41,333 nt of DNA from IMG/VR virus record IMGVR_UViG_3300014050_000058, positions 1 through 41,333 of that record. One strand, written 5' to 3'. The stretch is from a virus. Made by a program: the position numbers and the translations under genes. This document shows positions 1 to 6,977 of the stretch, in pieces. The notes below the pieces were generated by a model that was not told the origin of the DNA, did not search any database, and saw nothing but the letters and a program-made list of their open reading frames with translations. Position 1 is the first letter of the stretch, and each line of letters starts with the position of its first letter.

Positions 1-120
1 CAAACGAAAGCCTAAGTATCCGTTGAAGACAAAGCCGGGCTGGTAGGAACTGCGAAGAACTGAACGGCAGTAAAAGGAGTGGACAAGCAAGGAGCCGCTA
101 CGCTGAATGTAGTAAATCAT
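1..120 (-). CDS. FGE/C-type-lectin-fold C-terminus-like ORF, partial (runs off left edge)
   Basis: This reading frame opens with an ATG overlapping the stop of the preceding fragment (ATGA) and runs out of the window. Its translation has the landmark order of the C-terminal end of formylglycine-generating-enzyme (SUMF1)/C-type-lectin domains: RSGS, then YCRS, then a terminal GFRL. In that family these landmarks are RGGSW, CRSA/RSANR and GFR. It is the second of two such segments in tandem. The same fold carries variable regions in diversity-generating retroelements. No reverse transcriptase is visible here, so this is only a possibility. The start and coding status are uncertain. Confidence 0.4.
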   Translation of the reverse strand, partial: MIYYIQRSGSLLVHSFYCRSVLRSSYQPGFVFNGYLGFRL

Positions 121-266
121 TGGGGAAGAACTAGGCGGAAGCTAATCGTGTTAGTAGTGTTAGTAGTGCTTTCGCCAAACCAGGCGGCGCGATTGGCGCT
201 GCGTACTTCCATATCGCCCCTCATTAAACGGATTCCTCTTGAACCACCACGAATGCTTTCTATTAG
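117..266 (-). pseudogene. FGE/C-type-lectin-fold C-terminal fragment
   Basis: The frame read from about 266 to the TGA at 117-119 contains RGGS, then VRSANR, then ISFRLV, the conserved skeleton of the last 45 or so residues of SUMF1/FGE-like domains. An in-frame TAG (267-269) lies just upstream, and no ATG precedes the RGGS motif; the first in-frame ATG is at 224. It therefore looks like an isolated domain end (remnant, or non-AUG start) rather than a full gene. It directly follows the stop of the MGTNYY-type gene and is followed by a second similar segment. Confidence 0.4.
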
Positions 267-658
267 CTAAATTCTCCTACGATATAGTCCCAAGTGCCTT
301 CACCATAGCCAATGCACCAATCGGGAATGATTGTGTGCCTATAAAGACCATTCGGGCCTGGTTTCGAATAGGCATCACAGTTCCATTCAAAATCAGGCGA
401 TCGTGGCCAGCTCCTCTCAGTGATGATTGAAAGCATTTTGTCCACGCTAATGCTTTGCCCACATTCGTCCACAATTTCTCTTGAAGGCTCTTGAAACAAA
501 AGCTTCCAATCCTCGAGAGAGCAAATCCCACACTCAGGTATGACATGCAGACCAAAGCACCAGCCCCCACTGGACTTGCCAATGTGGATAATGCTTTCAC
601 TGTTCACAACCCCACCAAGGAAGCAAGGATTGTTTCTCAAGTAGTAGTTAGTACCCAC
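263..658 (-). CDS. MGTNYY-family phage protein of unknown function
   Basis: A 131-residue protein starting at GTG. It begins MGTNYYL and contains HIGKSSGGWCF, features I recognise from a widespread family of small phage and bacterial proteins without assigned function. It is rich in aromatic residues and cysteines, suggesting a compact soluble fold. The GTG lies 2 nt beyond the stop of the upstream gene, so the two are probably translationally coupled and read from the promoter at about 930-974. The family match is from memory of the N-terminal signature. Confidence 0.75.
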   Translation of the reverse strand: MGTNYYLRNNPCFLGGVVNSESIIHIGKSSGGWCFGLHVIPECGICSLEDWKLLFQEPSREIVDECGQSISVDKMLSIITERSWPRSPDFEWNCDAYSKPGPNGLYRHTIIPDWCIGYGEGTWDYIVGEFS

Positions 659-660
659 AA

Positions 661-873
661 TCAGTGTTCTTTGTAGTTTTTGAGTTCGGGAGTTACATCT
701 CTTTCCCCGCTGAGTTTATCTTTGGCGAAACTTTGGGCTTCTCCTTTGCTCCTGAAGAAGTAAGGCAGACCCTCGTAAGCAATGAACCATTGGAAGTCAG
801 GGCGGCTATAGCAAGGCCACACCTTGATTGGGCCAATTTGCCATGGTTCCCTGAAATTGGTTGATTGAGGCAT
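661..873 (-). CDS. small hypothetical protein (70 aa)
   Basis: First gene after the promoter at 929-974. The ATG lies about 55 nt downstream of the -10. The protein is rich in Trp, Phe and Tyr in its first half (IGPIKVWPCYSR, DFQWFIAYEG) and charged in its second half. I do not recognise the family. It is followed 2 nt later by the MGTNYY-family gene. No strong Shine-Dalgarno sequence is visible. Confidence 0.65.
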   Translation of the reverse strand: MPQSTNFREPWQIGPIKVWPCYSRPDFQWFIAYEGLPYFFRSKGEAQSFAKDKLSGERDVTPELKNYKEH

Positions 874-928
874 CGAGGGTTAAGGGTTTAAAATGCTTGA
901 TGGATTCTCTTACAGAAGGTATATTACT

Positions 929-974
929 AGTATAGTCTAAGATGAGAAAGTAGGCAAGGCCGGATAACCGAACC
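929..974 (-). promoter_or_regulatory. sigma70-type promoter with upstream box
   Basis: On the minus strand the -35 is TTGCCT (952-957), the spacer 17 bp and the -10 TATACT (929-934). The box GGTTCGGTTATCCGGCC lies just upstream of the -35. It drives the 661-873 and 263-658 genes with a leader of about 50 nt. Confidence 0.75.
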
Positions 975-995
975 TTGCCGCATTCACTCCAACTC

Positions 996-1604
996 TCAAA
1001 GAATTGCAAAGTCCCTTGCGGAAGTTGGACCCGCGAAGGTTGGGATAACACAAAGGATTCGTGAAGCAGCAGCTCCGGTGCCGTCGGGATCAAAATAGAT
1101 GGTTTGGGCTGCTCCAGCAGATCCCATTCGAATGAATGTCGGATCTACAGAGGTTGGAGTGCCATTGAGAGCGTAAGCGAAGGGTTGCCCACTCACAAGG
1201 CCAAAAGAGGATGCCTTGACTGCAATCCTGTCAACCCCTGGCTTGAAGTCTTGGATAATGTCGCAATTGAACTGTCCGGCGGAGCTGAAAAGGAAAGTGT
1301 CCGCTCCACGGTCTCCCCAAAGGGTGTCCATACCCAAACCACCATCGATAACATTGTCTCGTTGGTTGCCAGAGATAGTGTTAGCCCCATTGTTCCCAGT
1401 TCCGTTGTTAGCTCCCACCCCAAGACGGAGAGTGCTAATTCCCTCCTGTAGAGTGTAATCTGAGAGAGTGGAAACTACTTCGTCACTGTAGCTTCCGGGA
1501 ACGAGTCCCGTGATCGTGTCACCAACGTTATTAACGTAAAACACGTCGTAGGCAGAAGTAGAAGCAAAGGTGTCAGCACCAAGAGTTCCTTTGAAAATAG
1601 CCAT
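996..1604 (-). CDS. RTX-like calcium-binding repeat protein
   Basis: A 202-residue protein. After an N-terminal stretch (FKGTLGADTFAS), residues of about 65-115 carry degenerate nonapeptide repeats of the RTX/hemolysin type (NTISGNQRDN, VIDGGLGMDTLWGDRGADTF), followed by an aspartate-rich IIQDFKPGVDRI segment typical of serralysin-type C-terminal domains. Such domains bind calcium and are common in secreted cyanobacterial proteins. No catalytic domain and no signal peptide are visible, so this is a stand-alone domain, perhaps a virion or adhesion protein. It is the last gene of the NAD-salvage operon running from 4824, though not functionally tied to it. Residues WGDRGADTF fit the family well. 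Confidence 0.75.
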   Translation of the reverse strand: MAIFKGTLGADTFASTSAYDVFYVNNVGDTITGLVPGSYSDEVVSTLSDYTLQEGISTLRLGVGANNGTGNNGANTISGNQRDNVIDGGLGMDTLWGDRGADTFLFSSAGQFNCDIIQDFKPGVDRIAVKASSFGLVSGQPFAYALNGTPTSVDPTFIRMGSAGAAQTIYFDPDGTGAAASRILCVIPTFAGPTSARDFAIL

Positions 1605-1656
1605 GTTGATAGATTTGAAAGATTGGTTTGAGAAAGAAAGGCAGGGGGTATGGGGA

Positions 1657-1779
1657 TCACATCTTGTGTGTCCCCCTATGAACTAAAGAGATTCCAACCA
1701 CAGGAACCAGAATCAGTGCGCTTCCGAGCAAAGAGGCAAAGAGGGTGTTACCCATGAGATGCACAATGGCATCTTTCAC
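1657..1779 (-). CDS. small membrane protein (about 40 aa, GTG start)
   Basis: A short frame whose GTG start (1779) overlaps the stop of the HNH gene. An in-frame ATG at 1755 would give 32 residues. The product has one hydrophobic helix (LLGSALILVPVVGISLV) and a short basic tail, so it is probably a single-pass membrane peptide. The stop-start overlap supports translation; the function is unknown. Confidence 0.45.
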   Translation of the reverse strand: MKDAIVHLMGNTLFASLLGSALILVPVVGISLVHRGTHKM

Positions 1780-2366
1780 ACATACAAGTACTCTTTCCAT
1801 TCCTCGACCTCGGAGGATCCGATAGATACGGAGATTTTGTTGTATGGAGCTTTAGGCTTTTCTGCCAAGGTGGTGCCACGTGCCCTGATTCGGCTTTCAA
1901 GCATACCGATTTGGTAGCTGTCCCAACTGAAGGGAAGAACAGACACGTTGGTGGTTTCCTTGTCGAAGACCTTCCTCAGAGCCTCAGCCCACTCTTCTGG
2001 TGTGCGGTTATCTTTGCAATTGTTACAGTCCAGACAGCTAGTGACGAGATTCAGCCAAGTGTCTTGACCACCTTTTGACTTTGGCAACACGTGGTCGATC
2101 GTTAAGTTGGGACCTTTGTATCCGCAGTACTGACAGGTGTGTTCGTCTCTTTTGAGAATCAGAGTCCTTGAAGGGTTGCCCGCAGCCATCTTTGAATGGG
2201 GCACTCTTACGTACTTTTTAAGCCTGATCGTACGACTTGAAACCACGTGAGCCTTGTTTTTAAGGACAAGAATCCTGGCTCTTTTCCAAGAAGTGTGGTT
2301 GAGGGGTTCGTATGAGGCGTTAAGCACCAAGATGGTTTTCAGGTATGCAACTTTGTTGTAGTCCAT
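1776..2366 (-). CDS. HNH endonuclease
   Basis: A 196-residue HNH nuclease of the type common in cyanobacteria and their phages. It opens with the family signature LVLNASYEPLNH. A zinc-binding pair CQYC (residues 78-81) precedes the catalytic IDHVLPKSKGG (Asp91-His92) and is matched by CLDCN (111-114). It could be a free-standing homing-type nuclease or act in phage DNA metabolism; the sequence does not decide this. It sits 35 nt downstream of the nicotinamide phosphoribosyltransferase gene. Confidence 0.9.
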   Translation of the reverse strand: MDYNKVAYLKTILVLNASYEPLNHTSWKRARILVLKNKAHVVSSRTIRLKKYVRVPHSKMAAGNPSRTLILKRDEHTCQYCGYKGPNLTIDHVLPKSKGGQDTWLNLVTSCLDCNNCKDNRTPEEWAEALRKVFDKETTNVSVLPFSWDSYQIGMLESRIRARGTTLAEKPKAPYNKISVSIGSSEVEEWKEYLYV

Positions 2367-2401
2367 AACTATCAGCGTAATTCCTCATCGCACGAGGCTG
2401 T

Positions 2402-3895
2402 TCAATTGAGTAGACGTTGTTTGATGTTTTTCAGGCTGTTGGTTTCCCTTCCATAAATCACTGAGTCCTTGAAAACAGTTCTTAGGCATCCCAGTTCTTC
2501 TTGTTCAGGTGTTTGGCTCTGCAGGAGATAGAAATTTCCCTGAGAGTCTTTTTCGACCCGAAGAAGACCCTTAGCGGATTTTTTCACTCCACTGTCAGTC
2601 ACAGGGTCTTTCATCACTTCTACCCCAGTTCCATTGATGTCTACCCAGGTTGTTTTGAATCCGATTCCAAGGGTGTCTCGTGTGTGGTACTGGTAGGTGT
2701 AAGAACCGACTCCGAGGAGAATGTTACTACTGGCCCAACCTTGCTTTCTCATGGTTTCGAGGATGGACCGTGCCCTGGCAAGAGTAATGGAATCGCCGTA
2801 AATGAGACCGATTCTCGGGTTCAACTCTCGGAAGCCTTTCTCATTCACTGAGCCACCAAAGGTGTTCCAGAGAAGTTCGAGAGAACCCAAGTATGCTGGG
2901 CTGTTTGGATCTGCTTCAGGGTCTCCGCAAATGATCTTAAGAGGGTCACCACTATCAGGCCTGAAAACAACTTTGGCGAAACCTGAACTATTGGGTTGCC
3001 TACTCAGAATTTGTTCCTTGAGGGTGGGTGCAATGTTGGTAAGAACATTCCAGTAATTCCAAGTGTCGCTGACAATGCTGATAATTCCCGAGGGATAGAG
3101 CTCGGTAATAAGCCTGGTGTAGGTTTCAAGCTCGGTATCTTTACCGCCGGCAGACATCACACTGTGCTCTGTGGCTGGAACTCCCCCTCCGATGTAGTCT
3201 CCCCCTGTGTCGTAGTAGTCTTCGAGGAAGTCGATGGAAAGAATTGTATCTGTTCCGGTGAACGAAAACAGGTGGCCGATAGAGTGAGAAGCGGAATCGT
3301 GAACACCCCCGACTCCCCTAAACGAAAAGTCATGGGCTTGATAGTCTACGAAACTTTTGTCAGAGCAAGTTTCCTCAGCGTAGGAATCGAGCAGCTTGCG
3401 GTATTCGTAGGCAATTGTAGCGATGTTGACAGACTTCCAGATGTTTGAGGAGAGAGCGGACTCTACGTAGTTGGTTACCCAGTGGAAGTCAGGATGCGTA
3501 TTGACAGAAGTAAGAAAGGGTACTTTGATATCCACCCTGCTGCCCTCTGGCAGAGCTTTGATATGGAGTGGAATATATCCGAGATCGTGGAGTTCGGCCA
3601 AGTGATCAATTCCTACCACACCTTCTCCTAGGGATGTATCCATCCTACGCTTGTACTTATCAAGCACTTGTTTTTTGGGTTGCCTGAAGAAAGTGTCATT
3701 CCAAAGGTCTCTCAAGAACCAGGTAAGCTCTCCTTGGATTCCAGCCACTACAACTTTTCCATCGGATGCAATACCATTGGCATGGTTCAAAGACCTTGGC
3801 GTCATATTGGAGAATACATACCTAGTACCTTCGGGGTACTGTCGGTAATGGCCAGTCTTGTAAAAATCGGTGGCGGAAGGAGCAAATAGTTTCAT
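2402..3895 (-). CDS. nadV: nicotinamide phosphoribosyltransferase (Nampt/NadV-like)
   Basis: A 497-residue protein, full length for the Nampt family. This family joins nicotinamide to PRPP to make NMN or, in the phage NARP1 variant, joins nicotinamide to ADP-ribose-pyrophosphate to give NAD+ directly. Diagnostic segments are DFYKTGHYRQYP at the N-terminus, ATEHSVMSAGG (active-site His region), VSDTWNYWN, VFRPDSGDP and LLGVGSYTYQYHTRDTLG. Its ATG overlaps the stop of the PRPP-synthetase-like gene (ATGA), so the two are co-translated. That pairing is the organisation described for phage NAD+ reconstitution against NAD-depleting defences. Sequence alone does not tell NARP1 from a PRPP-fed salvage route. 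Confidence 0.93.
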   Translation of the reverse strand: MKLFAPSATDFYKTGHYRQYPEGTRYVFSNMTPRSLNHANGIASDGKVVVAGIQGELTWFLRDLWNDTFFRQPKKQVLDKYKRRMDTSLGEGVVGIDHLAELHDLGYIPLHIKALPEGSRVDIKVPFLTSVNTHPDFHWVTNYVESALSSNIWKSVNIATIAYEYRKLLDSYAEETCSDKSFVDYQAHDFSFRGVGGVHDSASHSIGHLFSFTGTDTILSIDFLEDYYDTGGDYIGGGVPATEHSVMSAGGKDTELETYTRLITELYPSGIISIVSDTWNYWNVLTNIAPTLKEQILSRQPNSSGFAKVVFRPDSGDPLKIICGDPEADPNSPAYLGSLELLWNTFGGSVNEKGFRELNPRIGLIYGDSITLARARSILETMRKQGWASSNILLGVGSYTYQYHTRDTLGIGFKTTWVDINGTGVEVMKDPVTDSGVKKSAKGLLRVEKDSQGNFYLLQSQTPEQEELGCLRTVFKDSVIYGRETNSLKNIKQRLLN

Positions 3896-4824
3896 TTGAG
3901 GGTGTATACAGCAGGAACAAAGGGGTTGCCTTCTACTGGCAGCTCGACGCCAGGGAACAAATTGGCTGTGTAGATTCGCTCAATGAGCAAGCGGTCGTCT
4001 TCCAGGAAGACATCTAAACCTTTAGAGAAGATTCCATGAGTGACGTAGAGACTTACCGAAGAAGGCTCAAGGTATTTCCAGATTTCCTTCGCAAGTTCTA
4101 TAAAAGTGCGACCCCCATCACAAATGTCGTCTACTATGAGAATGTCTTTTCCCTTGATAGATGCGGGAGAATTCTCGTGGGAGAGTCTCGTATTAAATCT
4201 ATTGACAAGTGCAGTACCAGTAATTTTTCCATCACCGGGGTCTCGAATTTTCTTACCAAGCACTTCCACCTGCAACCCAAAACCCAGAGCAGCTTTCTCG
4301 GCCCTGTCAATAGCCCCTTCATCGGGGGGTATGATAAGGGTGTTTTCGCCGGAAGGGAATCCTTTTTCGCCCTTGAAGGACTCAATCAAGTTGTCAACTT
4401 CAATATTGACAAACTCTGGTTCTCCTGAACCTTTGCGGCGAAACACATTAGACCCTGGGTTGTGTACGTCCCAAGTAATAATCTCGTCTCTATCATTAAG
4501 ATTGCTCTTCAGCGTATCGAAAAAGACCTTCAGGGAAAGGGACTCTCCCTGGAAGCATGCCCTATCCTGCCTAGAATAAGGGAGGTAAGGAATAACTACC
4601 CTCAAAGAAGCATCGGAAGACCTCTTTATAGCATCTATAAGGAGAAGAGATTCAATGATTTCTTCACTGTCAGGGTACAAAATCTTAACTGTAAACTCTC
4701 CGTACTCCTCAACGGAGGGGAGCCTGACATGCACTTCTCCAGCAGAGAAGTTGAATCTGTCATAGGGAATGGACACACTCTCAGAAGGGTCTCTTTTGAG
4801 TTTCCCGTGGAGGCTTATGGGCAT
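3892..4824 (-). CDS. ribose-phosphate pyrophosphokinase (Prs/Adps-like)
   Basis: A 310-residue member of the PRPP-synthetase family. It has the catalytic-loop-like PYLPYSRQDRACFQGE segment, WDVHNPG, and the phosphoribosyl-binding ILIVDDICDGGRTF. Classical Prs makes PRPP from ribose-5-phosphate and ATP; the phage paralogue Adps pyrophosphorylates ADP-ribose. Fusion of translation with the following Nampt gene (4-nt overlap) indicates one pathway. It is the first gene of its operon, with a leader of about 27 nt from the promoter at 4852-4897. Relative to host enzymes the subfamily is undetermined, so I give no gene symbol. Confidence 0.9.
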   Translation of the reverse strand: MPISLHGKLKRDPSESVSIPYDRFNFSAGEVHVRLPSVEEYGEFTVKILYPDSEEIIESLLLIDAIKRSSDASLRVVIPYLPYSRQDRACFQGESLSLKVFFDTLKSNLNDRDEIITWDVHNPGSNVFRRKGSGEPEFVNIEVDNLIESFKGEKGFPSGENTLIIPPDEGAIDRAEKAALGFGLQVEVLGKKIRDPGDGKITGTALVNRFNTRLSHENSPASIKGKDILIVDDICDGGRTFIELAKEIWKYLEPSSVSLYVTHGIFSKGLDVFLEDDRLLIERIYTANLFPGVELPVEGNPFVPAVYTLK

Positions 4825-4851
4825 CTGTGTTGGTCGCGGTGCTATAGTTCT

Positions 4852-4897
4852 ATATTAGCGGGAAGAGGCAGGCAAGTAAAGGTCGGTTTCCCGACCC
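4852..4897 (-). promoter_or_regulatory. promoter of the NAD-salvage operon
   Basis: -35 TTTACT (4875-4880), 17-bp spacer, -10 TAATAT (4852-4857). The upstream box reads GGTCGGGAAACCGACC, a near-perfect palindrome. It drives the Prs-like, Nampt, HNH and downstream genes. Confidence 0.8.
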
Positions 4898-4904
4898 TTA
4901 TTTG

Positions 4905-5006
4905 CTAGCTCTTTCGGAACTTGGAGGACAACCAGAAGCCGGAAATGGCTCCTGCGAAGTACATTACCAAGGCGAAGATCAACTCAAGGGAGAGTACGGA
5001 ACTCAT
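4905..5006 (-). CDS. 33-aa membrane peptide after the holin-like gene
   Basis: The ATG overlaps the stop of the preceding membrane gene (ATGA). The product has one long hydrophobic segment (LIFALVMYFAGAISGFWL) and a basic end (SSKFRKS). Its place at the end of the lysis cassette suggests an accessory lysis peptide (antiholin or spanin-like). This is a positional inference only. Confidence 0.5.
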   Translation of the reverse strand: MSSVLSLELIFALVMYFAGAISGFWLSSKFRKS

Positions 5007-5224
5007 TTGTCTTTCGAGGTGGTTGCAACGTTGTTGGTTCGAAGTCCACTGAGCAAGTCAGTGAGAAAGGCAGTCAATGGTTTCTTGATCTCAGGGAACG
5101 CTGTTACCAAGTAAAGCAGCACGCAGATCAGAGAAATCAGAAAACTCGGAGAAAGAGCAGCAACAACAAAGAACGAAGATACTTTGATTTGTTCTGCGAT
5201 GGTTTGCTTGTCTTCGATGTCCAT
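5003..5224 (-). CDS. putative holin-like membrane protein (73 aa)
   Basis: I start at ATG 5224, followed by a charged N-terminus (MDIEDKQTIAEQIK). A hydrophobic region of about 35 residues (FFVVAALSPSFLISLICVLL and beyond) can form two short or one long transmembrane segment, and the tail is polar. Size, topology and position directly after an RlpA-like gene and a lysozyme gene fit a holin. No specific holin family is recognised. Confidence 0.6.
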   Translation of the reverse strand: MDIEDKQTIAEQIKVSSFFVVAALSPSFLISLICVLLYLVTAFPEIKKPLTAFLTDLLSGLRTNNVATTSKDK

Positions 5225-5243
5225 TTGGTTTAAGGGTGTTGTG

Positions 5244-5582
5244 TCAGAGAGAACGTATGCACACATGGCCGACTCCCGAGGAAATGATGCCAATCCTTTG
5301 CGCAGCTGCCTGACTAAGGTCAATCAGTCTGCCACCGTGGTATGGCCCTCGGTCATTGATGCGGACGTCAACGGACCTGCCGTTGACAGTGTTGACAACT
5401 TTGACAGTTGTCCCCAACGGAAGACTGGTGTGTGCAGCAGTCAAGGTGTTGGGTCTGAAAGTTTCTCCGCTGGCCGTCAGGTTGCCATACAACCCTGGGC
5501 CATACCAGCTTGCTTGCCCACAGGAAGCGTGGGCGCACATTGGAAACAGAGAAAGGGTGATTGCCAGAACGTTTCGAATCAT
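5244..5582 (-). CDS. RlpA-like double-psi beta-barrel protein, secreted
   Basis: A 112-residue protein starting at ATG 5582. The first 20 or so residues form a signal peptide (MIRNVLAITLSLFPMCAHA) followed by a mature start SCGQASWYG. The rest matches the RlpA double-psi beta-barrel: ASWYGPGLYG, LTASGETF, TAAHTSLPLGT, VRINDRGPY and IDLSQAAA. RlpA proteins act on septal peptidoglycan, some as lytic transglycosylases; the conserved Asp in NDRGP is present. It lies between the lysozyme and holin-like genes with 4 nt separating it from the lysozyme stop, so a role in host wall breakdown is likely. Confidence 0.85.
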   Translation of the reverse strand: MIRNVLAITLSLFPMCAHASCGQASWYGPGLYGNLTASGETFRPNTLTAAHTSLPLGTTVKVVNTVNGRSVDVRINDRGPYHGGRLIDLSQAAAQRIGIISSGVGHVCIRSL

Positions 5583-5586
5583 GGTT

Positions 5587-6195
5587 TCACGAATTGGTAT
5601 CTGGCACCAGCTTTTGCAGGTAGCTGTAGGCGTAAGAGGTTCGAGCCCCGTGAATGCCCCACCCAATCCAGCTGTAGGCGTATCTCATGTAATTTTCAAC
5701 TGTTTTACCAGTGGCTTTCATCCTATTTTCAATGAGTCTCCACTGGGGCTCAGTCGTCATGTACTGGAGTTGGGTTAAGGTAGTAGAGGGATCTCCTCCA
5801 ACCTGCCTTGCAAATTGGCCTAGACCGTAGTATCGGTCAGAGGAAGTGAATTGGATCAAACCAAAGCCGCCTGCGCGGCACCTGTGGTAAGAAGTGCGGA
5901 GACCGCCTTCACAGATGTTTGAAATGAAGGTGGACTCTTGGCGGATGTTTCCAAGGATGACGGCAAGAGCGTTTTTGTCTTTGATGCCAACATTTTGGAA
6001 GTACTCGAGTGCTAGTGACTCGTTTTCATTGCAACCTTTGCAAATGAAGCGTGGTTCTTTGGGTTCCGGAGCTTTGTTTAAGATGGAAACTTCAGTTTCC
6101 GCGCTAAGCTCCTCAGTCTGTGTGATCAGCTGGGAAGCTTGAACTGCAGTTCCGGACAAAGAAAGAGCTGCAAGTGTAGTGAGGGCAACACGCAT
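5587..6195 (-). CDS. phage tail-lysozyme-family endolysin with signal peptide
   Basis: I choose ATG 6195, which gives a clean signal peptide (MRVALTTLAALSLSGTAVQA). After a linker, residues of about 60-200 match the Phage_lysozyme2 fold: VILGNIRQEST (catalytic Glu), GGFGLIQFTSSDRYYGL and a C-terminal YAYSWIGWG region. Several cysteines (CKGC, CEGG, HRCRAGG) could form disulfides after export. It is the probable cell-wall hydrolase of the lysis cassette, exported by Sec rather than relying only on the holin. An upstream ORF extension to 6264 is possible but would bury the signal peptide. Confidence 0.85.
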   Translation of the reverse strand: MRVALTTLAALSLSGTAVQASQLITQTEELSAETEVSILNKAPEPKEPRFICKGCNENESLALEYFQNVGIKDKNALAVILGNIRQESTFISNICEGGLRTSYHRCRAGGFGLIQFTSSDRYYGLGQFARQVGGDPSTTLTQLQYMTTEPQWRLIENRMKATGKTVENYMRYAYSWIGWGIHGARTSYAYSYLQKLVPDTNS

Positions 6196-6275
6196 TAGAA
6201 AAGTTAGAAATCTACATCCGTATAGAGAACGGTCACTCACCTGTTTCAAGGTGCATTTCTCCACGGCACAAAAGT

Positions 6276-6359
6276 TTAAGAGCGCAATATCAGGCTCCGA
6301 GTCTCCCCTTGATTACAAGGAACTTTCTCATAAAAAGTGACTTTGACAGTCTGAGACAT
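6276..6359 (-). CDS. possible 27-aa peptide
   Basis: A short ATG-started frame (MSQTVKVTFYEKVP then a charged end) located 7 nt past the stop of the Pth2-like gene, in the gap before the lysozyme. Residue composition looks protein-like, with alternating hydrophobics, but no family is recognised and no clear Shine-Dalgarno is seen. Confidence 0.3.
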   Translation of the reverse strand: MSQTVKVTFYEKVPCNQGETRSLILRS

Positions 6360-6366
6360 TCATATT

Positions 6367-6756
6367 TTAGCTCCGTAAAGGTTTAGTAAACGATCTGATT
6401 AGCCGGAGCAGATTGGAGAACGGATCCTTTTTCCGATCATCCTTAGCAACCCAAAGCGGCAAATCCGAAATCAGATACCGTTCTTTCTCGAAAACCATGA
6501 ACGAAATGGCACTGGGGTCGTACCCGTTATAGTCCGGGTCTGTGAAAGAAGCTACGGGGATTCTGGAAGTTTCCAGGAATTTGATAAGATGAATCAACTC
6601 TTCCTTGTCTTCAACAGTCAGCCAGACAAAAGGAGTACCCGTGATAGACAGCATGGAAGGGTATGCCTGAAGATATTCATGCTGAGCGTGGGCACTTTGA
6701 ATAGCTTGTTGGTGGGAGGGAAGGTCCCTACGAGAAACTGCGTAGAAATAGAGCAT
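6367..6756 (-). CDS. peptidyl-tRNA hydrolase type 2-like protein
   Basis: A 129-residue protein. Its pattern matches Pth2: an initial strand ending in RRDL, a helix with the family-like QSAHAQHEYL (compare AQVAHA), a strand WLTVEDKEELIHLI and a later SRIPVASFTDPDYNGYDP segment resembling the family's PVALIRDAG region. Pth2 frees peptides from dropped-off peptidyl-tRNA. A phage copy beside a tmRNA and large tRNA arrays fits a role in recycling tRNAs. It lies at the head of the lysis unit, downstream of the promoter at 6912. Confidence 0.65.
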   Translation of the reverse strand: MLYFYAVSRRDLPSHQQAIQSAHAQHEYLQAYPSMLSITGTPFVWLTVEDKEELIHLIKFLETSRIPVASFTDPDYNGYDPSAISFMVFEKERYLISDLPLWVAKDDRKKDPFSNLLRLIRSFTKPLRS

Positions 6757-6762
6757 TAGTCC

Positions 6763-6891
6763 TCAAAATCTTTGGCAAGCTGTTGCGCTTGGTGCATAAA
6801 GAGTGCAGGTTTTCTCTGATTGGGTCTCAAATTGACCCATGGACAGAAATCCCAAAAGAATTGAGACAGGCACTAAAACTGACAGAGGCAT
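6763..6891 (-). CDS. small secreted or membrane peptide (42 aa)
   Basis: First ORF after the promoter at 6912-6956. It starts with a hydrophobic stretch (MPLSVLVPVSILLGFLSMG) and ends with a polar, cysteine-containing tail, so it is probably a signal-anchored peptide. A second ATG 8 nt upstream (6899), in another frame, opens an eight-codon ORF. Function unknown. Confidence 0.45.
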   Translation of the reverse strand: MPLSVLVPVSILLGFLSMGQFETQSEKTCTLYAPSATACQRF

Positions 6892-6911
6892 AGGTGCATC
6901 GCAACAACTCT

Positions 6912-6956
6912 ACTATAGCCTATGCAGCTTGTTAAGGAAAGGGTGGTTAACCGAAC
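6912..6956 (-). promoter_or_regulatory. promoter of the Pth2/lysis unit
   Basis: -35 TTTCCT (6935-6940), 17-bp spacer, -10 TATAGT (6912-6917), with upstream box GTTCGGTTAACCACCC. It lies immediately after the 6978-7736 gene and reads into the lysis genes. Confidence 0.75.
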
Positions 6957-6977
6957 TGTACGGTCACAGGATCGTCT

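Noticed and set aside
806-1093. 95-codon minus ORF between the RTX gene and its neighbour
   Set aside because: Overlaps the end of the RTX-like gene and spans a clear promoter and its leader.
1776-2366. HNH gene as part of an intron or intein
   Set aside because: Neighbouring genes are intact and no splicing or intron structure is visible around it.
996-5735. Numerous plus-strand ORFs of 60-180 codons opposite nadV, prs and the lysis genes
   Set aside because: All lie antisense to well-supported genes and have no family features.
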